Position numbers and translations under genes: made by a program
In this document: in pieces, positions 61,401 to 64,000 of the stretch
Layout: the number at the start of each line of letters is the position of its first letter
How positions within the stretch are numbered: the first letter of the stretch is position 1
Source: Nautilus pompilius
Lineage: Eukaryota; Mollusca; Cephalopoda; Nautilida; Nautilidae
Length of the DNA stretch: 64,000 bases
Assembly (NCBI GenBank): GCA_018389105.1
Contig: JACATO010000308.1
Span: 496,001 to 560,000 of the forward strand
Reading direction: 5' to 3'
The notes under the pieces: model-generated
What the model saw: the letters and a program-made list of their open reading frames with translations, nothing else
What the model was told of the DNA's origin: nothing
The model's database searches: none

Positions 61401-62287
61401 AGTTAACTGACAAATATAAATGACATCCAAGCCACCTTAGGATCTGCAACATTTGATGATATGTAGGAATAAATGAAAATCTTATAACCACTGCATCTGC
61501 ATCACTTAGATGCAGGGTGTCATGTATGTGCTTAGTAGCAGTCGCATAAATGCTATGGGGGCACAATATAAATGCATAGGTAGGAAGGTGAGCGACTATG
61601 AATAAACAATTTGTCTATTACTGTTGTAGATACTTCAGTTGGGAAAAGGACGTTGAATAATCAGGCTACAACTGATTCAAACCGAGATGGTTGTAAATCA
61701 AGGGTTCCCAACCTGAGGTACACGAATATACAAAAAACATACAAAACCTTTTTCTTGCATTGCTAATGCTAATTGATAAAATTAATCATATCAAATTTAA
61801 ATCTTAATTAAATTAGCATTCAGTAACAATCTGTTTCATGTTTACCTATTTTATACACCATTTTACATGCAAAGTTTAAACAGTTTTCTTTGATTGAGCT
61901 CACCGAACCTCCAGGCGACCTAGCAGGTCCACTGTGGTGGCATGCTGACTTTTGCTTTTTTGATTCAGTGGTGCAAAAATAGAAAAAAGGGTTGGGAACC
62001 CCTGTTTCTTGATGCATTGATCAAGGGTCATCATGTATACATAGTAAATTCTTCTAAGAATCTATGACCAGAGCAATCAGGGACTCTTCCCCAGGTATGT
62101 TGAATGGAGAGCATCCCCAAAAATGAGCCAGAGATCAGCATCTGTATGTATCAGTTAGCACTAACTGAGTAAACTGTATAATGATTTTAAAAATTTTTTT
62201 TTTTTTTTTTAATTTGCATTAGGTACTGGATGGGATTGGCGTGTTGGAATCCACCAGTCTTGAAGATCTCTTTTTAAGCATGAAAAG
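37750..62287 (+). CDS. PNLDC1: PNLDC1: PARN-like DEDDh 3'-5' exonuclease (13 exons visible, both ends missing)
   Basis: PNLDC1 belongs to the CAF1/PARN ribonuclease family; in mouse and silkworm (as Trimmer) it trims pre-piRNA 3' ends at the mitochondrial surface. Exons: 37750-37801, 38238-38311, 41042-41078, 42018-42093, 46388-46435, 51075-51169, 51654-51760, 52965-53044, 54028-54110, 56153-56213, 57765-57834, 60984-61069, 62223-62287. All are AG/GT bordered and join in phase for about 311 codons. Seen: IDCEFTGL (first Asp and Glu of the DEDDh site), FTLSQIG, FNFYLFPTTCG, FDFNKFIYEGVSFMNEQQEK, PLVGHNCLLDL (next catalytic Asp), YEKFHKPLP, HSLFPVIFDTKFI, and SLEDLF. Motif spelling and order fit PNLDC1 rather than PARN (no R3H insertion where PARN has one). 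The His and last Asp, and any C-terminal membrane anchor, are outside the window. Confidence 0.9.
38938..40733 (-). mobile_element. hAT-family remnant, one end identifiable
   Basis: The right end ggttgctgactcctg (40719-40733) is a typical hAT terminal sequence read from the minus strand. Decayed transposase pieces follow on the minus strand: VSRDCVVCNFCYENVVLYIK and a lysine-rich start MSAHKKAKLD (BED region, about 40300-40140), then LTDMKHHLNKLNILPQSQRK (39390-39330) and FVAKLKVISRDVC, the C-terminal helices seen in ZBED5-like proteins. The left end was not found. Same superfamily as the 21.9 kb element but a different family. Confidence 0.7.
41304..41393 (-). other. Exon-like segment antisense to PNLDC1
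   Basis: A 90-nt minus-strand segment has an acceptor-like ttattttacag on its 5' side and a strong donor gtacgtac on its 3' side, and one open frame from an ATG: MSTESIPYIVRLREFPQFIF then RLCYNP. The other two frames have stops. It could be an exon of an unrecognised antisense gene, an exonised repeat or chance. I do not recognise the peptide. It sits in the PNLDC1 intron between the exon ending at 41078 and the one starting at 42018. Confidence 0.3.
42252..43509 (-). mobile_element. Tc1-like element, decayed
   Basis: The left end cagtgacagtcaaaattatg follows TA (42250-42251). The right end near 43470-43509 is a diverged inverse (ctaatttatct theme plus tataattata). Minus-strand transposase text: MAKAKAKLLKKQGRLSIISL near 43390-43330 (start and helix-turn-helix) and NIFWSDERWFEILGSK near 42950-42900 (the WSDExxFxxxG block with the first catalytic Asp), with many stops. 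Right boundary approximate. Confidence 0.78.
43560..43808. repeat. Unclassified GC-richer segment
   Basis: Compared with its neighbours this stretch is GC-richer and includes tcacgccatccacacacacc and a short open minus-strand frame. It looks like a dispersed repeat rather than unique intron, but no second copy is in the window and no family was recognised. Confidence 0.25.
43947..46098 (-). mobile_element. Tc1-like element interrupted by a MITE
   Basis: The left end acagtgactgacaaaagttt and the right end taaacctttgtctaccactgt-g are inverted repeats, flanked by TA at 43945-43946 and 46099-46100. Total span is 2,152 bp; minus the nested 603-bp MITE and its TA duplication, about 1.55 kb remains, the normal Tc1 size. 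The minus strand starts MGKKASLSLTRQSDRRDVQE near 45790 and continues after the MITE with a helix-turn-helix region (about 45017-44780) containing ISMRTVQRQLYDLKLMGHVA. Broken. Confidence 0.85.
45071..45673 (-). mobile_element. Tigger-like MITE, copy 2 (nested in Tc1 transposase)
   Basis: 603 bp between TA duplications (45069-45070 and 45674-45675). The ends are cagttgtcccccagtattcg and gcgggggtcgactg. It is the inverse of the copy at 27314-27902 with scattered substitutions, including the same interior block ggctgcatctgcctgagaca and CCAAT-type motifs. It interrupts the N-terminal coding part of the Tc1 element, so it inserted after that element. Confidence 0.9.
46436..47388. other. PNLDC1 intron, nothing recognised
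   Basis: AT-rich intron with no coding or repeat signal identified. Confidence 0.5.
47393..48010 (-). pseudogene. Possible piggyBac-like remnant
   Basis: The left end cccttaactggtggcatatg follows TTAA (47389-47392). The minus strand encodes LRMLDDLSDEKEYSPSDTSN then DEKNDDQ at about 47850-47770, an acidic Ser-rich stretch like piggyBac transposase N-termini. No matching right end found; the catalytic core is absent. Tentative. Confidence 0.42.
48011..49225. other. PNLDC1 intron, short microsatellites only
   Basis: No coding signal; a (TG)n run at 48524-48537 and TA-rich tracts near 48355. Confidence 0.5.
49228..50500 (+). mobile_element. Mariner element, copy 1
   Basis: Ends cgaggtctgtcgaaaaagta and its inverse (ttttttgacagacctcg) are flanked by TA at 49226-49227 and 50501-50502; 1,273 bp, a full-size mariner. 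The plus-strand transposase starts at 49419 and ends at 50426 with AQGAYFEGD. It is broken by frameshifts and stops but retains most of the length. A sister copy lies at 58336-59582 in the same orientation, with long identical blocks. Confidence 0.95.
49419..50428 (+). pseudogene. Mariner transposase (DD34D type), broken
   Basis: Seen: SCIKFCQKLGDTQAETIRKL, GVTQIKEWYNRFKDG (helix-turn-helix region), then a frameshift near 49580, LTVREIGDEVGISKDSAHAI, a stop, EQQQLRLEVVQDLLDAANRD, MITGDE (first catalytic Asp, followed by a stop), LHHDN (second Asp), and the last Asp in PLSPDMAPSDFWLFPKMKMP. The C-terminus is intact. It has several frame changes and cannot make transposase as read. Confidence 0.9.
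50503..51074. other. PNLDC1 intron, nothing recognised
   Basis: AT-rich sequence between the mariner copy and the exon at 51075. Confidence 0.5.
51075..54110 (+). CDS. PNLDC1: PNLDC1 central exons
   Basis: Four exons: 51075-51169, 51654-51760, 52965-53044 and 54028-54110. They encode FIYEGVSFMNEQQEKILEDH, a helical stretch TSSDKELNEVISKISAWILK, GLECYLIHTIIRNRFHTVWT, and IMVVKVSPERRKELETKAK. In PARN the equivalent region carries the R3H domain; here it is short, as in PNLDC1. Exon borders were set by phase as well as by splice sites. Confidence 0.85.
51761..52517. other. PNLDC1 intron, nothing recognised
   Basis: AT-rich intron, no repeat or coding feature identified. Confidence 0.5.
52518..52715. 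mobile_element. Short TTAA-associated MITE, piggyBac-like
   Basis: Left aactgtttcactgctaagtt and right gcagcagtgaaacggttaa are inverted repeats about 195 bp apart. The right side ends in TTAA (52712-52715); the left has TCAA (52518-52521), a one-base variant. This fits a small non-autonomous piggyBac-type element. Confidence 0.5.
53045..54027. other. PNLDC1 intron, nothing recognised
   Basis: AT-rich; a short alternating gtgtgtgcgcacatgcac tract near 53779 is the only notable feature. Confidence 0.5.
54306..55343 (-). mobile_element. Mariner element (Hsmar/cecropia-like ends)
   Basis: Ends ttaggttgttacaaaagttt and its inverse (aaaactcttgtaacaagctaa) are flanked by TA at 54304-54305 and 55344-55345; 1,038 bp, so shorter than the usual 1.3 kb. 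The minus-strand coding keeps LLHDNGHPHVAKVTLQKLNR, EVLPHPAYSPDLSPRDY (second and third catalytic Asp), the mariner signature, and degraded N-terminal text at 55160-54880. A different mariner subfamily from the 49.2 and 58.3 kb pair. Confidence 0.92.
54364..55165 (-). pseudogene. Mariner transposase remnant
   Basis: Minus-strand pieces in more than one frame: GPILLHDNGHPHVAKVTLQK at about 54700-54640, then SPDLSPRDYTIF near 54590, then after a frame change HLDSFLHMKSFSNQPA and ADETAFQQFID-like text near 54560-54450. The C-terminus near 54370 reads ALVTHWQRCIIV, matching the L...W..C...G pattern that ends mariner transposases. Broken. Confidence 0.82.
55346..56152. other. PNLDC1 intron with microsatellites
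   Basis: A (TA)n run at about 55553-55568 and an (ATT)n run at 56119-56141 just upstream of the exon acceptor at 56151-56152. No coding feature. Confidence 0.6.
56153..62287 (+). CDS. PNLDC1: PNLDC1 C-proximal exons (Exo II)
   Basis: Four exons: 56153-56213, 57765-57834, 60984-61069 and 62223-62287. They encode FTRVFRMLNKYKK, PLVGHNCLLDLCLMYEKFHK, DRWDDFKEETHSLFPVIFDT and VLDGIGVLESTSLEDLFLSM. GHNxLLDL is motif Exo II with its catalytic Asp. The chain exits in phase 2 at 62287 (donor gtaaat), so the next exon lies beyond 64000 or was not recognised in 62288-64000. Confidence 0.9.
56927..57538 (-). mobile_element. Tc1-like element copy A, truncated at left
   Basis: The right end tgtctaagacttttgcacag-tactg is followed by TA (57539-57540). 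The body on the minus strand encodes WSDESKFEISCSKRR and VRRIGEEHKQMCLCPTVEHG, the first catalytic Asp region of Tc1 transposases, with stops. The left part (C-terminal transposase and left end) is missing. The first ~340 bp match 63662-64000 with only about five differences seen by eye. Confidence 0.85.
58336..59582 (+). mobile_element. Mariner element, copy 2
   Basis: Ends cgaggtctgtcagaaaaata and the inverse (tttttcgacagaccttg) are flanked by TA at 58334-58335 and 59583-59584; 1,247 bp. Same family and orientation as 49228-50500. It lacks about 40 bp near 59412, where the text jumps from the GSRFER block to the IPEEAFQTC block. The right end carries a one-base change (ccttg for cctcg). Confidence 0.95.
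58527..59512 (+). pseudogene. Mariner transposase (copy 2), broken
   Basis: The frame from 58527 stays open for 128 codons: SCIKFYQKLGDTQAETIHKI, GVTQIKEWYNRFKDGRTSVE, LTVQEIGDEVGISKDSAYAI. It shifts at about 58870. Later blocks: EQQQLRLEVVQDLLDAANRD, MITGDE, KVVLTVFFDYRGIVHREYAP, LHHDNALAHSSQLIHGFLAK, PYSPDMAPSDLWLFPKMKMP, ending AQGAHFEGD. Better preserved in the N-terminal half than copy 1, worse at the C-terminus because of the internal deletion. Confidence 0.9.
59585..60983. other. PNLDC1 intron, nothing recognised
   Basis: AT-rich intron; short open frames have no motif. Confidence 0.5.
61699..62004. mobile_element. hAT-type MITE, about 306 bp
   Basis: Inverted ends caagggttcccaacctgagg (61699) and ggttgggaacccctg (ending 62004); the text gggttcccaacc/ggttgggaaccc is typical of hAT termini. 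No coding capacity. An 8-bp target duplication could not be recognised (flanks ttgtaaat and tttcttga differ). Confidence 0.72.
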
Positions 62288-63173
62288 GTAAATCTTTGTT
62301 GATGAATATAGAATCAGCTGTAAAACAATCTGGGGGAAAGGTTAAAATCTAAACGGCCTCTCACCCTGGAAACTGACTATACAGGGTGTTCCATATGGAT
62401 TGCCATAATTTTACAGATTAATTATTAACAAACTATTAGTGACACAAATATAAAACTGGTACTACTATACAGGGGAAGGTCTAAAGTTATGTCATATTCC
62501 ATTCATTGTCCACAGATGGTGCATTTAGATGAAAAACATGGCAGACTGACTGTACAGAGGAAGTTCAGGAAAGAGTCTATTAACCAGTGGGTCAAAAACT
62601 GTAGTCCATTTATTGGTTGGTTCGGCAATTTCAGAACACTGGTAATGTGTGTGTTTATGTGGACTAACCAATGTCGTCACCACCTGACTATGCCAACAGA
62701 AATTGCGTTATTGATCAGTGGGAGTGTGTCAGAAACAACTGGAGAATTCTTAGGAATGACCTAAGCATGTTTTCATACAAAATTTATTTTAGGCAGTGAC
62801 TAACAGCCGTGGATAAAGAAAATCATTGATCCTTTGATGAGAGATTTTGAGTTGATGAAGGCTGATTCTTCTGTTCTTGATATATTATGGTTTTATGGTG
62901 GTACTTTATTGGTCATATTGAACATATCCTTACATGAAATATGACTAAATTTTCACCTGTATAGTGATACCGGTTTTATGTTTGTGTCATTAATAGTTCA
63001 TTATTAATAAATGTATAAAATCATGGTATTTAGCAGATGGAAATAGACTTCATGAGGGCCAATTTCTTGGCTAAGGTTTACCCAACCCCTGTGTATACTG
63101 TACATCTTTTAGCATTTTTCAGTGCTAAGACGCTAGACTTACTGAGATTAATATTTTACTTTCTGCTCATATA
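62288..63173. other. PNLDC1 intron beyond the last recognised exon
   Basis: No further PNLDC1 exon recognised. An open plus-strand frame at 62489-62764 has no family match; its start cagggtgttccatatggatt (62382) resembles the text at the ends of some DNA elements, but no partner end was found. Confidence 0.4.
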
Positions 63174-64000
63174 CAATCTTGTGCAAACGTCTTAGGCAAT
63201 CTAAATTTTTATTCACAAATTCTACTGTAGAAAGGAATAAAACAAACTAATGAAACTTACATTTTAATAAATGAATACTGTATAGCAGACAAAATGAAAA
63301 TGATGAAATAAAGATTATGTATATTGCCTGAATATGCATTTGGAGACTCTTGAAATTTTGAAATAATATCAGCTGGAATGTTGTTTCATGCATCTAGAAG
63401 CACTGCCCAGAGTTCATTTTTGGTTTTTGGCTGTTGCTCAGTTTTAATTCGATCCAGGTAGCCCCATACTAAGGTCATGGCTTAGTGGAGGCTACTCTAA
63501 TAAATCTAGCACTTTACTCTTTTTGTTGTCATGTTAAAATGTGAAACCATAGAAATAGCACTGAATAAGAATCTGTTTTTATCTGGCTGCAATTTATATT
63601 TTCTTCTATTTTTATTAACTCTCCAACAACCATGGCTGAGACGCACCTTCAAACCTAAATAGAACCTTCACCATGCTCTACTGTAGGATGCAGACACATT
63701 TGTTTATGCTCTTCTCCAATTCTCCTTACCTACTGCCTTCTCTTAGAACAAGAAATTTCAAACTTTGATTCATCTGACCAAAGGACTTCATTCCATTATT
63801 TTCTAGTCCAGTTTCGATGTTGGGTGGCATATTTTAGTCACTTAGCCTTATTCCCTTTACATAAAAAGGGCTTTCTTGACTGCTATCTGCTTTTTAAGTC
63901 CACTTTGTTCCAAAGATCATTTTACTGTAGATTCATGAACCTGAACCCCTGAGGATTCTGCCAGATCTTCCTTTATCTCTTTGCTGGATGTTTTCCAATC
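63174..64000 (-). mobile_element. Tc1-like element copy B, running off the window
   Basis: The left end caatcttgtgcaaacgtctt follows TA (63172-63173) and is the inverse partner of the right end of copy A (57509-57538). Minus-strand transposase text at 63990-63660 matches copy A closely (WSDESKFEISCSKRR, then PTVEHGEG). The C-terminal portion lies at 63400-63650. The right end and the N-terminal coding part are beyond 64000. Confidence 0.85.

Overview
The window is animal nuclear DNA. It is AT-rich, its genes are split into many short exons with GT...AG introns, and the introns are packed with decayed cut-and-paste DNA transposons (pogo/Tigger, Tc1, mariner, hAT, piggyBac). It has no operons, bacterial signals, tRNA or rRNA genes. 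I cannot name the species. The low GC, the divergence of the two genes from their human relatives and the mix of DNA transposons suggest a non-mammalian metazoan with a moderately large genome.

Two protein-coding genes, both running out of the window, lie head to head around 35.9-37.7 kb. On the minus strand, from the ATG at 35879 down to at least 772, is a tectonic gene, best matched to TCTN2, a transition-zone protein of cilia. I reconstructed 19 coding exons whose phases join without a break for about 1,068 codons; the last exon(s) lie left of base 1. On the plus strand, from 37750 to at least 62287, is PNLDC1, a PARN-like DEDDh 3'-5' exonuclease (the pre-piRNA trimmer in animals where it has been studied). 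Thirteen in-phase exons are visible. The first coding exon was not found, and the C-terminal third (including the DEDDh histidine) lies right of the window. Between the two start regions is a GC-rich minisatellite of five 44-bp units (36368-36587).

Introns of TCTN2 (1-35.8 kb) hold: pogo/Tigger remnants at 1.4-2.0 and 2.26-3.09 kb, a LINE scrap at 5.9 kb, Tigger elements at 10.2-11.6 and 14.1-16.3 kb, an unidentified broken coding remnant at 16.3-16.9 kb, a decayed mariner at 17.9-18.5 kb, a Tc1 element with both ends at 19.15-20.66 kb, a hAT element with an exact 8-bp target duplication at 21.89-24.58 kb, a LINE scrap at 26.1-26.3 kb, a piggyBac-like element at 26.38-27.98 kb with a Tigger-like MITE nested in it, and a short piggyBac-like MITE at 35.5 kb.

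Introns of PNLDC1 (37.7-64 kb) hold: a hAT remnant at 38.9-40.7 kb, Tc1 elements at 42.25-43.5 and 43.95-46.1 kb (the second interrupted by the other copy of the Tigger-like MITE), a possible piggyBac remnant at 47.4-48.0 kb, two closely related mariner copies at 49.2 and 58.3 kb, a TTAA-flanked MITE at 52.5 kb, another mariner at 54.3 kb, two copies of a further Tc1 family at 56.9 and 63.2 kb, and a hAT MITE at 61.7 kb. No transposase examined has an intact reading frame. I found no clearly new biological system. The least explained items are the long N-terminal half of the tectonic, the promoter-proximal minisatellite, the coding remnant at 16.3-16.9 kb and an exon-like antisense segment at 41.3 kb.
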